From positions 53,326,276-53,390,275 of the forward strand of contig NC_079208.1 in NCBI RefSeq assembly GCF_026745355.1: DNA of 64,000 nucleotides, read 5' to 3'. Under the pieces are notes generated by a model. That model ran no database searches and was not told the DNA's origin. It saw only the letters and a list, made by a program, of their open reading frames with translations. Shown here piece after piece: positions 46,431 to 58,861 of this stretch; the first letter of the stretch is position 1, and the number at the start of each line of letters is the position of its first letter. Source of the stretch: Beta vulgaris subsp. vulgaris. Its lineage: Eukaryota > Streptophyta > Magnoliopsida > Caryophyllales > Amaranthaceae. Position numbers and translations under genes: made by a program.

Positions 46431-47478
46431 TTTTTTCACCTGGTACCCCCGAGTTTTCAAAAAATTCACCTGGTACCGCACAAGTTTTCAAAATACACAG
46501 GGTACCACTAAGTTTCAAACTAATATACTCAGATATCCTTGATGACTAACGGTGTTAACCATTGTTAGTCATTAACTCTAATTTTCTGTTTTAGATCCTA
46601 ATTAATCTCCTAATACTAACCTTAATCATAGCCCCTATTTCTAACCCTAACCTGGCTCCAAACTCTTAACCCTAACCCTAACCCTAACCAGGCCCCAAGC
46701 CATTAACCCTAACCCTAAACCCTAATCCTCCCACCACCCTAACAACCCCCCACCCCTGCAACCCCCCCTCCTCCATCTGCCGTCGCGAGCCTAGAACCCC
46801 ACCTCCCCTCGCGAGCCTTGAACAACCTAGTCGCCGGCGAGCTTCAAATCCAATTAGGCTTCCCGCTGTGGCGTGCGCTCCCAGACACCCTTCCTAACCG
46901 CCTTCGACCTTACAATCTCTCTAGGCAGTGATATCAGACCTGACACCCTTCTTGCCTTCAACTTCGAACTGGAGTAGAGCATAGTTGAGGAATTCGACGG
47001 GGGTTGGGGAAGTGGTGCGAAATTCGTCGAAGGTGGGGGATGGGGTGCGGAATTTTTTGAGGGTGGGGGATGGGGTGCAGAATTCGTCAAGGGTGCGGAA
47101 TTCTTCGAGGGTGGGGGAGGGGTGCCATATTCGTCGGGGGCGGGGGGAGGAGGTGGGTAATTCGAGGGTGGGGGAGGGGCTGCCACGAGGTGGAAGGAGG
47201 GTGGGGGGAGGGGGGCCTGCTGGGGCGGGGGATTTCGGGGGGTAGTGGGAGGGTGGGGGAAGGGGGTTAGGTTTAGGGTTAGAAGTTAGAGGTTGAAGTT
47301 TAATTTAGGAGTTAGGTTTTAGGGTTTAGGGTTAAGACTAACGGTAGTTAACGCCATTATTAGTCATTAAGGGCATTTGTATTATTATAAAACTTAAAGG
47401 TATTTCGTGTATATTTTGAAAAGTTGGGGGTATCTTGTGAATGAATATTCTGAAAACTCGGGATACTTGGTGAAAAAA
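46431..47478. mobile_element. TIR element with telomere-like CCCTAA runs and a C/G-skewed interior
   Basis: About 1.05 kb. The left end TTTTTTCACCTGGTACCCCC and the inverted right end pair for about 31 bp, and similarity continues imperfectly for about 100 bp. CCCTAA runs (about 46665-46720) are mirrored by TTAGGG words (47260-47330), so they belong to the inverted arms. The interior is C-rich (46735-46800) then G-rich (46990-47250), like the elements at 3321 and 25191. No clean target duplication. Frames over the G-rich tract are low-complexity. Confidence 0.75.
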
Positions 47479-50400
47479 CCGTAGTCTGAATATACAGTCA
47501 AAAGTACATTTTGGGATTCATTTAATAATTATTTTATTACTATATAACAACATTTGTGTTTATATAGTTATTAGTTTCAATATGCAGTGAAAGTTAGTAG
47601 TAGTACTGAAATAGTGTCAATATTTCATATATTAAAAACGGAGGTATTATCACTATTTCAGGGGTAGTAATTGTCCTTGGTTTTCACTATCCACATGTTC
47701 AGAATCGCTTTTTCTACCCAATGACATTTTGGCTACTAAGGAGAAGCAATGAAGCATGCACAGATACCTGTCACATGACACGACCACGTAATAAGGCGTA
47801 AAAAAAAAGGTAATATGGACTCATGGAGTACGGAAAATACTTCCTAGTTCTTCTTTCTTCTTTCTTGCCTTTCTAGTTTTGTTGATTAATTTTGAGGTGT
47901 ATTCAGAAAATCAACATTTGTACAACCTTCTACAGTAGGAAGTACTTGGAAGTAGAAAGGAGTAAGGAGTAAGGACCATTGAAATCTATAGGAGCTAAAC
48001 TTGATGGACATATAGCCTTGTAACCTATACAGATCAACTGAATAATACTTATTTCTGGTAATCAAACCATGCACTTATTCTTCTATTTTAAAAAATATGA
48101 AGTATTTTAACTTTTACACTCTATCTGATCTTTGATCGTATTTTGTGAATTATAAAAAATATATTTTTGTGGAATTTTAGCTTGTTAGTTTCACCTCGAT
48201 ATCTAAATTTCAAAATATCAATTAAATTATAATATTTATAAAAAATCATATGAATTAATTAAAGTTATACATCGACTAACGTGTCCAGTGAAATATTTCA
48301 AGTAACATAAAACTGAGGAAGTATTTCCTATTTGTTCAGAGTTATACTTTGTTTCATTTTTTTAGGGGGTTTTTATTCTATTTCTAATTAAAAGATGAAT
48401 AGAATGAAAAGTACATAGAAGCTAGATGCGGTACATTGTGGCTGCCAAATGCCTAAAATAGCTAATGAATCTTTATGAGAATACCTAATAATTCAGACAA
48501 TTTTAATTAGCCCAAATGATCCTTTCTCGCAGAGTATAAACTCTTCAATTTCTCTGTACTATCAATCAGTCTTGAGCCTGTATTGCCATTTTAAGCTTAA
48601 CAAAATTACTTCAAGTCACTCTATGTGTAGCAAAAATAAATATAACAAATTCGCTTTTATACCATCTATATCTCTAGCACACTTAATATCTCTCTATATA
48701 TTATTGGCCATTGGATTCCCATGAGAATAATCCTTATATGAGAATATAAGAGCACTTTGCATTGTTATAATCCATTTTAATCAACCAGTAACCCATTTTA
48801 GCGAAATTATAAAATGATGAAGAAAACACATCTTTAATTATTAAATGAAGTCAATACCTAATTCAAACTTTTTAAAGTATGGATTCATAAAGTGTCTTAA
48901 GAGGTAGTATATTTGTTAAATATGGGAGTAGAGAAAGTCCACTTCACAAGACTTTAGGTCATGTTTTTTTGGACTTATTTTTAATTCATTTCAGTTTCTC
49001 TCTAAAATTCAGTTCATTTCAAAAGAATAAGGCGTAAGTAGGTCCCACCTTAAAACCATATGACCATTAAGCGGAGTAACCCCTGTGCATATAAAATAAG
49101 CCCATATCTTTTCTTTTATCGATGTGGAACACTTACATGTATTGTGGCACTGTGGGTATACATTATAGCTTCAACAATATCATACACAGATTGCAGAAAA
49201 AAACAGCTTTTGATTCTTGCAAAATGCATGTAGATCAACTGTTTGAAAAGACGAAAAAATTAATTCTGTAGGTAATCTTCTTTCATTATCAATCGTTCCT
49301 TTCTCATTGTCCTTTTGCATAGAAGCACCCTTAAATTTCACATAATTTTCTGTACGTAACCTTTCTTTCATGGTCAAACGTTCCTTTCTCGATCATTGTC
49401 GTTTTGCCCAGAAACGCCCTTAAATTTCAGAAAACCGTTAGGTTTTTGCAAATACATTTCATGCAATAAATAAGATCTGATATGTCAATCAGATCACTTA
49501 ACTTTATACATAGCCCTGTACATATATGAATGTCCTCTTTCATTGTCTTTTTGCATGCATCTCATAGAAAACCAGCCAAATAAACAGAAACTATAGTTAG
49601 AAAATACACCCTCAATATATATATTCAAAAAGGATTGTTAGGAAGGATAGGAAGTAAATGGAAAATAGAGACGTACGGAAGGTGTATTTAAAACCATGCC
49701 ATGAAAAGAAAGATAAAAAAACATTCATTATTTATTCACTTTTCACTACATTTGAGTAAGAAAGAGAAGAGATTGTTCAAGCGTACGATTATCTTATTAA
49801 AACTAGCCGTATATGCACTTGATGCGTGCGTCGACAATATTATGTACGAATAGATATATATTTTTTTAATCTAAAATGATTTTGATAGTGATTTAAATTA
49901 TTGAGGTTTTCTTGTAGATGTTATTAGCCTTTGAACTAAAGGTGACCGATTTTTAATTGTTAGAAAATTTTGGTCGAGATTAAATAATTATTTGTCAGCG
50001 GCTTTAGTATAGTTTTTTAACGATTGTAAATGTTAATAAACCATATTGTTTGAACTTTCTAAATACGAAGTACTATGTTGTCAAGATATATCATCACTAA
50101 CTTTTTTTTAAATTGAAGACTCTAATTAATTTCGTGAATTGATGATTGTGTCAATCTAATCAAGTTATTAATGGTGATCGCATATTCCATTTTTGAATTA
50201 TTCCATATGGCAAGTTGCATTGATTCTCATTTTTAAATTTATTATAACAAAATAATGTTTTAAGTTATTGGAGGGTATTCTAATCATTTCAAATGGGGAC
50301 ACCACACTTCCTCCCTTGGCTTATATAATAGAGATCACCGATATCATGTCTCAAATTCTCATTTCGGAACGGATCTAGGATTTCCAATCAGGGATAGCGA

Positions 50401-51283
50401 AATACTAAAACAGTATCAAATACGAAAAAAAACTAATACATGAGTACTATAACCAAAACATAAAAAAAATCCAAATACAACTAAATGGTACTTTAAAAAA
50501 AGCAAAATTACAATTAATTATCAATGACAAGTTCTCATATTTTTGTACCAATTTTAAGATGGAGTCGTATGGCTTGTAGAGAGGAATTACGTTGTCTAGG
50601 TGTGTTGAAATATGCTTGAATTATTTATCTGGTGTTAGGAATAACCTTGCACGGAATCTGTTTAAGTTATTTAATATATCGGGTTTGTTCTCGTTTCGGG
50701 CCGGGTTTAGGCCCATCTGTTTACGTTAATTAGTATGGTAATATATACACCCTATTATTAACCCCCGCCTCATTATTATTTATTTTGTACTATCTCCTAA
50801 ATCTAATAAAATTGTTTCTCCTCTACCTATGGACGTAACTAACACATTATTAGTGAACCACGTTAATTCTTGTGTCGATTATTTATTATTTTTGCTATCC
50901 TTAATTGCATCTGTAACAACATGGTGGTCCAGTAGAAGGAAAGTTTAAATACTTCCTTCATTTGTAACAGTCGAAAGGTCGAATGTGTACAAGAAGTTAG
51001 GAGAAGACAAATATAAATAAAGATTAAGAAAAGGAACTTCACAACTCCTTTACAAATTTATAGTATCATGACTCGTATATTACTCACTAGTTCACATATT
51101 ATAATTCACTAACTATTAACAAGTTTTAACTTACTAAAAAAAAACATAAATATGTAAACTTTCCATTCAAACTTACAAATTTACACACCTCATAATCTAT
51201 ATAGGCATGCATGTGTTATTTAACTTATTGTTGCTCATATGAATTTATTTAAACTTATTTGAACTTACTATAACTTATTAATT
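47479..51283. other. Long intergenic stretch with minor repeats
   Basis: No gene found in 3.8 kb. Contains an imperfect duplication of about 85-100 bp (about 49272-49352 and 49354-49438, sharing CGTTCCTTTCTC and GCCCTTAAATTTCA-type words) and a weak MITE-like body at about 48110-48325. Otherwise AT-rich and featureless. Confidence 0.5.
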
Positions 51284-52612
51284 TGTTGTGACTCTAACTC
51301 AATGTTATTTTGATGATGATAAACACATGTTATTTTGATGATAAACGAATTGTGCCATAACTTGTATGAGTGTAACAGTGATCTAAGAAAGCCATGAAGA
51401 CTGGACGTTCGTGAAAGATTGAAGAATTAACTTGAAGATATGGAAGCTTAGACGATTTTGTTGTACTCTTAATTATGTAATGTAAAGTATTGGAACCTTG
51501 TGCTAAACTTTGTACTAAAAATTAGAAATATGAAATTAGAATGGTTATTCATTTTCTTAGAGTTAAGAAAATAGGTAAGCATATTAATTTCATATATCTG
51601 ATCTATGTAAAAAGGAAATCTTAGTTTCGAATATAAGATATTAAAGAAAATGTTTTTAAAAAGGATTTTATAAAAATAGATTTTACAAAAGAATTTTAGA
51701 AAAACCAAGTTCAAAAATATTTTGTAAAAATCGATTTTAAGAAAAAATATTTTATAAAAGAATTTCGAAAGCAAAAGGATTTTCAAGAAAAAGAAAGAAG
51801 GAAAACTAGTTTGTGATAAACTATTTTGATAAAAAGGATTTCGAAATAAATGAGGAATATGAGATAAAAAGGAAATCAAATTGGTTATCAAGATTATGGA
51901 TAAACATTGATTTAAGGAAAACTTATCTTTTTGAAATAAGGATAAAGATAAATAGGATAAAGTTTGTTTTCTAAAAAGAAAAGGTTTTATCCCTTAATCT
52001 TAGGAGTAAAAGATAATCATAACTTAGAGAAGGATTTTCAATCAGAATATATGCTATAAAGGGATTGAAAATTAGATTCATAACTCACGTTTTCAGAGAG
52101 AAAAAAATCGGAGATTATAAGAGCTGAAAACAATTTCCTAAGGCACATAGTATGGCATAGTTCTAGTCAGGTCAGGAAACTAAATAACGTTTGTAATTGT
52201 CCTCTAATTTGCTTGAATAATAAGCACACTTTTGAGGATCTTTTCTTTCTGCAATTTCATCATTATAGAGAGTGGCAACACTTAGAGTTAAGTGTTGGGG
52301 AGCGCTACTAGGGTTAGTAGTGGGGGAATCTTATTGTATCAAGGGTTTGATATTTTAGATTCAAATGATAAAAGAGTTTGGTTTGTGTGGACGTAGATCT
52401 CAGAGGTGAGATTGAACTACGTTATATCTTGTGTTTGATCTTCAATTTCACATTTTGTTACGTTTTAGTTTTCGCAAAATACGAATCAGTGATTTACGAG
52501 CAATTCGCACAGTGCTTGGCACAGTGCCATAACCAAGGTTTTGCGAAAATCGATTAGATTTCGTCACTCAATTCAAACTTCCCTTTCTTGAGTGTCACCT
52601 TGTGTTCCAACA
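51284..52612 (-). mobile_element. Solo LTR, same family as 44483-45707, opposite orientation
   Basis: 1329 bp flanked by the perfect 5-bp duplication TAATT (51279-51283 and 52613-52617). Read on the - strand it starts TGTTGGAACACAAGGTGAC and ends CACAACA. Its body aligns with the LTR at 44483 over most of its length, for example GGACGTAGATCTCAGAGGTG. The 140-codon frame 51469-51891 is an AT-rich accident inside it. Confidence 0.9.
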
Positions 52613-52617
52613 TAATT

Positions 52618-53739
52618 CTTATTTGAATTTATCTAAACCTATCTGTACTTATTAGACCTAAAATTAGTTTTGTTAGACCTTATGAGAAATAATCTTTTAT
52701 GATACGTGTTATACTTACTTTACGATAATATGTTTTCCTAGTCCTACCTAAATTAGATTTAATAATAATAATAATTCAAGCTTTTGACTCCAATATATTT
52801 TGTACTACATTCGTTTCTTAAAGATCTTCCTTCTTTCCATTTGAGTGCGTTTCAAAAAGATCTTTTCTCTTTTACTTTATTCCTTATTTAGATTTTTTTC
52901 CCTTTTTACCCTCTAATGTCACTATCATATGGTCCACCATTACATTATTAATTCAATTTTACTCCCATTATCTCTCCTACTTTACCCACCCCACACCCCA
53001 CACAATGAATCTTCCTTGGTTTGTGGCTCAAGCTTGCCTTTGGGGTGCTACAATGGGCCTAAAGTGTTCAGGTTTTGAGAGTTGCAGTTAAGACATGTTC
53101 TACATTAATGGTGCAACATTTACAATCTCAGCGATTTATGGACATTTCTATTCGCCACACCATCTTGGAAATTCGAGACAGCTTATACTTTTAAATGGTG
53201 CTGAATTACAAAGGTTGATAGAATTGGCGTGACTGAAGCGCATGAGCTTGCAAAAAGTAGAAGATCTAGTATAAGATTGGAAAATACAGCTCTCTTAAGG
53301 AGTATATACTAGAGTATAAGAGATATTAAACATATTTACAATATATGTATTCTAATACACCCCTTTAGTTGGAGCAGAAGGAGGGCGGCTGCTCAAATTA
53401 GATCGTCCTAGCTTTACTCTACTAAATTAAAATAACAAAATAATTACCTAGTTGAAGTTACGTTGTAATTAGAGCAATGGTTGGATTTCAATTACTCCAT
53501 GGGATGAATTGAAGAATTGCAACAGATTTTATTGGATTGATCATATCCTCAATATCTTGCAGGAGAGAGATACGAAAGAGAGACATGCAGGAGGTGAAGG
53601 GGATGAAACAAAGGAGGGGGGGGGGGGAGGTTTGTTCTGACAAATTTTTTTATTTAAGGTTTGTTTTTGCAAAAAAAAAAGTTATACAAGGTGGTTTTTC
53701 AAAAAAAAAAAAATCCTAAATTGTATTATGTTTTCAAGT
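52618..53739. other. Intergenic, nothing recognised
   Basis: Scattered simple-sequence runs, including a G run near 53617-53629 and A runs near 53670-53712. A MITE-like left end (CATTCGTTTCTTAAAG, about 52808) has no visible partner. No gene. Confidence 0.5.
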
Positions 53740-54603
53740 CGCTGATTCCCGGCGGCATTCCATTTTCCTTGGATTTGATTACTTTTCTTCCTTAAGTTTT
53801 CAAGGTTTATGTTTTTAGTATGATTATGTTTAAAAGCTTTAGTTTGATGATTTATTTATGAATCTAAGTTTATATAATTTATGTATTGAAGAAATAAAAA
53901 TTTAGATTTACATATTAGGCTTGAATTGGATTTTTAATTATCAAAGCATGGATTTTTAGGGTTCTAAAGATTGGAAAATTATATTAGTGTATTATAATTT
54001 ATGAAATTGATTATTCTTATGATTTTAAATATGTTTAATCATGTTTGAAAAGATTTTTAATATATTATACGTTACTGGAAATTTGAATAGAGTATTTTTT
54101 GATGGAGATTTATGATTTTAAACATGAGTTTTGAGAGTTTTTAACAACTAGTATAACACTACTATACTAGGAGGCTTTAATGCTAAAGTTTTGACGATGG
54201 GAAAGATTTTTACTTTTAAGAAGGACTTAAAGTATTTTATTTTTATTTTAAATTCATAAAGGATTGATTGTGAATTTATATTGGTTGTTTTAGGCGAAAA
54301 ATTCTCTTTAGGCGACTTTTAAGGTTGTGAAAGTGGCCACCTGATTTGCCTATACAAGGTACGTACATAACTATGTGCTGATTAGATTAGTATCATGATT
54401 TTAAGGATGAAAATTATGTAGTATCATGTACAGGGAACTATTTTCAGTTCATATGTAATTACTATTAAGTTGGATTTGCATCTTTTATGTTCTTGTGTGG
54501 AACATGTTGATTATGAGATTTATATTATGCTTGTATGGAAGATTGATGCAAGCATATGGGAATTTGGGAACTTTATTGTATTAATTCATATGAGAGATTA
54601 ATA
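53740..54603 (+). mobile_element. Decayed LTR fragment related to the Tekay-like gypsy element
   Basis: From about 54275 onward the sequence follows the 14326-16913 LTR: GGTTGTTTTAGGCG, then GAAAGTGGCC, GGTACGTACATA, GTAGTATCATGTA, and TGTATGGAAG-TTGATGCAAG. Identity is clearly lower than between the two complete LTRs, so it is an older or different copy. The fragment stops at the AT microsatellite. No target duplication or partner LTR is visible. Confidence 0.75.
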
Positions 54604-54623
54604 TATATATATATATATATATA

Positions 54624-54680
<57 letters not shown>

Positions 54681-54871
54681 CATATATTAGAGTTACAACA
54701 CTTTTTTATTAGAGTTATATCCCTCTAAAAAATTTTGAATTCAAAAAAAAATTTATTTTTTTTGAATTTTTTTTTTCAAATATTTTGTTTTTGGAGTTAC
54801 ATCACTTTTTCATTAGAGTTACATAAGTTATTCATAAGAGTTATAGCGTGTAAAATTCATTCTCATTTCTC

Positions 54872-54928
<57 letters not shown>

Positions 54929-55066
54929 ATATATATATAATAATATTATATATATATATATATATATAATATGTATATATATAATGTATATATATATATA
55001 TGTATATGTATATATATGTATATGTATATATATATGTATATATATATATTATGATAGTATATATAT

Positions 55067-55100
<34 letters not shown>

Positions 55101-55161
55101 GTATATATATACATATATATATGTATATATATACATATATATATGTATATATATACATATA

Positions 55162-55238
<77 letters not shown>
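54602..55238. repeat. Complex AT/GTAT microsatellite, interrupted
   Basis: (AT)n with TATG/CATA variants fills 54602-54685 and 54872-55238. In the part 55040-55170 a 24-bp unit GTATATATATACATATATAT recurs. Between the two blocks (54686-54870) lie degenerate ATTAGAGTTA words, the core of the minisatellite further right. All open frames here are Tyr/Ile repeats without meaning. Confidence 0.9.
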
Positions 55239-55239
<1 letters not shown>

Positions 55240-55490
55240 GAGGCAGGATCAGGTGAGAAAGGAAATTAGGTGAGAAATGAGAAAGAATAACTACCCTTAG
55301 ATTAGATCCTGTCAAGGGCCAAGATTAAGTAACTAATGTTAACTTTAAACTACCTGTTTTCATCCTTTCCATGCAAAACCTAATTTTTTTTCTCTCTCCT
55401 CTTTTCTCTCTCTTCCAAAAACGTCTGTATGATCCCTCCCATCTCCAACTACATATCTCTCCTGTGATATTCTTTTTGTCAAGAAATTTC

Positions 55491-55518
55491 ATGGAATCCA
55501 TTACCGCATCGCATGAAG
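55491..55518 (+). other. Possible tiny first exon
   Basis: A CT-rich leader is followed by an ATG, nine codons (MESITASHE) and a GTTAGT donor. It has the form of a first coding exon, but no convincing partner exon follows, so it is only a candidate. Confidence 0.2.
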
Positions 55519-56397
55519 GTTAGTCTATATTCATGAACATGTATGCTTTTTTTTTTCGAAAATTAGTTAATAATTATATAAGGAAACTCGCTTCATGGGA
55601 ACGAAATTCGCTTCTTAAAAAAAGTTAAATTAAAATTCGCTGCATAATTCATATTGTGTATTCGTGGAGGATTTCATCAGTTACTCTTCAATGCTCCACG
55701 CATGTTAGGAGTATTTCTTGGATCGATGATGCCTCTCAGTTCAATGCTACGCATATTGTGTATTCGTCAGTTAGCATCAAGCAGCACAACTCCTAATCCA
55801 TATACATCACTGTTCATATACAAGTGACCTGAGAACATTGGGTAACAATTAGAATATTTTTCTTTTAATTAGACTTTTAAAAATAAGCTTAAGTGAAGAT
55901 GTAAGTTCTGTTCAGCAACTAACTTCGCAAAAGAAAGGGCCAGGTTCAGCAAAATAAGTTTAAGTTCAAGAAAACAAAACCTTAATGCACAAAAAACAGT
56001 AGTCTTCATAACATGATATGTCCAATTAGAGTTATAGGAAATTCATATTTTACAGACTCATGTTCACCTTTTAATTAGAGTTGTAGTAGTATTTAATAAA
56101 GTTATACGAATTACTAATTAGAGTTATAGGGGTATTTTGAGTAGTCATAAGAAAAATTATAGTTGTAGCATAATTTGCTATGTACGTCTTATATAGAGTT
56201 ATAGGTTTATTTGATAAGAGTTATAGGAATTACTAATTAGAGTTATAGGAAATACATGAAAAAATTGGGAAAGACGAAGTGAGTTCATATGAGAATGCAG
56301 AAATTGTATAAAGGTCTTGTCTTTTAATCTCTGCAGTGTCAATTTCTTTGAATACCTGCACCATTTTTATTTACATGCATGCACTTCATGGCGCAGG

Positions 56398-56532
56398 AAT
56401 AATGGTGATATGCATGTGACAGAGGAGATACTGCTCGAGTTGCCAAGGTGATGCAGTTAAACAAGTTGCGCGGTGTGGGAATGATAGCTCACACAGCTGA
56501 AAGTGGTGAAGAACTAATAGCTAATATAGATA
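56398..56532 (+). pseudogene. Exon-like fragment, product unknown
   Basis: After TGGCGCAG the sequence encodes NNGDMHVTEEILLEL and, in a shifted frame, VAKVMQLNKLRGVGMIAHTA-type residues. The non-repetitive, higher-GC composition contrasts with the surrounding AT repeats. It may be an exon of a second gene carried by the element. I do not recognise it. Confidence 0.3.
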
Positions 56533-56682
56533 GTCGGTGTTTTTTTACATATTAATGTATTATTGTTATTATAATTAGAATAAAAATGAAATAGGATGTT
56601 GCAAACTTTATTATTATGAAAGTAAAATCATTCTTACCCTTCTCTTTTATTGTTGTTGTTGTTGCATGAAGAACTCCAAGCT

Positions 56683-58527
56683 TGATTAGAGTTATAAGAG
56701 TACTTAATTAGAGTTATAAGATTACTTAATTAGAGTTATAAGAGTATTTTATTAGAGTTATATGAATTACTAATTATGACATTACTTATTAAGAATGCTA
56801 ATTAGAGTTATAGAAGTATTTGATTAGAGTTATAGCAATTACTAATTAGAGTTATAGAAGTTGTTGACTAGTCATAAGAGTTTTAATTATTGTTATGGCA
56901 TTACTTCTTATGTACGTTCTAATTACAGTTATAGGAGTATTTGATTAAAGTTATAGAAGTATTTGATTAGAGTTATAGAAGTATTTGATTAGAGTTATAG
57001 CAATTACTAATTAGAGTTATAGAAGTATTTGATTAGAGTTATAAAAGTATTTGATTAGAGTTATAGAAGTATTTGATTAGAGTTATAGCAATTACTAATT
57101 AGAGTTATAGAAGTATTTGATTAGAGTTATAGAAGTATTCTATTAGAGTTATAGCAATTACTAATTAGAGTTATAGAAGTATTTAATTAGAGTTATAGAA
57201 GTATTTAATTAGAGTTATAGATATATTTGATTAGAGTTATAGCAATTACTAATTAGAGTTATAGAAGTATTTGATTAGAGTTATAGAAGTATTTGATTAG
57301 ATTATAGCAATTACTAATTAGAGTTATAGAAGTATTTGATTAGAGTTATAGCAATTACTACTTAGAGTTATAGAAGTATTTGATTAGAGTTATAGCAATT
57401 ATTAATTAGAGTTATAAAAGTATTTGATTAGAGTTATAGAAGTATTTGATTAGATTATAGCAATTACTAATTAGAGTTATAGAGTATTTGATTAGAGATA
57501 TGAATACTAATTATGAATTATTATTAAGAATGCTAATTAGAGTTATAGAAGTATTTGATTAGAGTTATAGCAATTACTAATTAGAGTTATAGAAGTTTTG
57601 ATAGTTATAAGAGTTTTAATTATTGTTATGATATTCTTATGTAAGTTCTAATTAAGTTATAGAGTATTTGATTAGAGTTATAGAAGTATTTGATTAGAGT
57701 TATAGAAGTATTTGATTAGAGTTATACAATTACTATTAGAGTTATAGAAGTATTTGATTAGAGTTATAAAGTATTTGATTAGAGTTATAGAAGTATTTGA
57801 TTAGATTATAGCAATTACTAATTAGAGTTATAGAAGTATTTGATTAGAGTTATAGCAATTACTAATTAGAGTTATAGAAGTATTTGATTAGAGTTATAGA
57901 AGTATTTGATTAGAGTTATAGCAATTACTAATTAGAGTTATAGAAGTATTTAATTAGAGTTATAGAAGTATTTGATTAGAGTTATAGCAATTACTAATTA
58001 GAGTTATAGAAGTATTTGATTAGAGTTATAGAAGTATTTGATTAGAGTTATAGCAATTACTAATTAGAGTTATAGAAGTATTTGATTAGAGTTATAGCAA
58101 TTATATTAGAGTTATAAAGTATTTGATTAGAGTTATACAATTATTAATTAGAGTTATAAAAGTATTTGATTAGAGTTATAGAAGTATTTGATTAGAGTTA
58201 TAGCAATTACTAATTAGAGTTATAGAAGTATTTGATTAGAGTTATAAAGTATTTGATTAGAGTTATAGCAATTACTAATTTAGAGTTATAGAAGTATTTG
58301 ATTAGAGTTATAGCAATTATATTAGAGTTATAGAAGTATTTGATTAGAGTTATAGAATTATTAGATTAGATTATAAAAGTATTTGATTAGAGTTATAGAA
58401 GTATTTGATTAGAGTTATAGCAATTACTAATTAGAGTTATAGAAGTATTTGATTAGAGTTATAAAAGTATTTGATTAGAGTTATAGCAATTACTAATTAG
58501 AGTTATAAGAGTATTTTATTAGAGTTG
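56683..58527 (+). repeat. 22-bp minisatellite array 1
   Basis: Roughly 80 units of 22 bp in two subtypes sharing ATTAGAGTTATAG: one continues AAGTATTTG, the other CAATTACTA. They alternate in irregular AAB/AB patterns. A longer repeat is also present: the non-canonical block near 56760-56940 recurs, with many small deletions, near 57495-57665, a period of about 740 bp. The array ends with AGTATTTTATTAGAGTTGAT. Confidence 0.93.
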
Positions 58528-58861
58528 ATATGCATTACTACTTAGAGTTACAGGAGTATTTAACTAGTCATAAGAATTCTAATTATAGTTATGGCATTAC
58601 TTGTTACGTACGTTAGTATTTTATTAGGGTTATATAAATTACTAATTAGGGAAACATTGCGAGCGAAATAGCACATGTGATCAGCACATATATAAAAAAT
58701 AATGCTAGTAAAAGTTGAAATAAGTAAATACTAATATCAGCACATAGTAGTTTTGATTCTAATAAATCCTCCCTAACACTATCCCTCTACAAAAGTGGAA
58801 AAAAATACTTGTAAATATGTGAGAATTATTTAGCTGCAACTTCATGAATTATATGTTTACT

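Noticed and set aside
46665..46720. Telomere or chromosome end
   Set aside because: The runs are short, interrupted, mirrored in the other arm of the same transposon, and surrounded by ordinary sequence.
51469..51891. 140-codon Phe/Ile/Lys-rich frame
   Set aside because: It lies within the solo LTR at 51284-52612 and reflects A/T runs; the homologous LTR at 44483 does not preserve it.
54735..55315. Long open frames of 70-173 codons over the AT block
   Set aside because: They encode only Tyr/Ile/Met repeats from (AT)n and occur on both strands; no protein signal.
56683..58527. Regular repeats that might suggest a CRISPR array
   Set aside because: Units are contiguous 22-bp tandem copies without unique spacers, in a plant nuclear setting.
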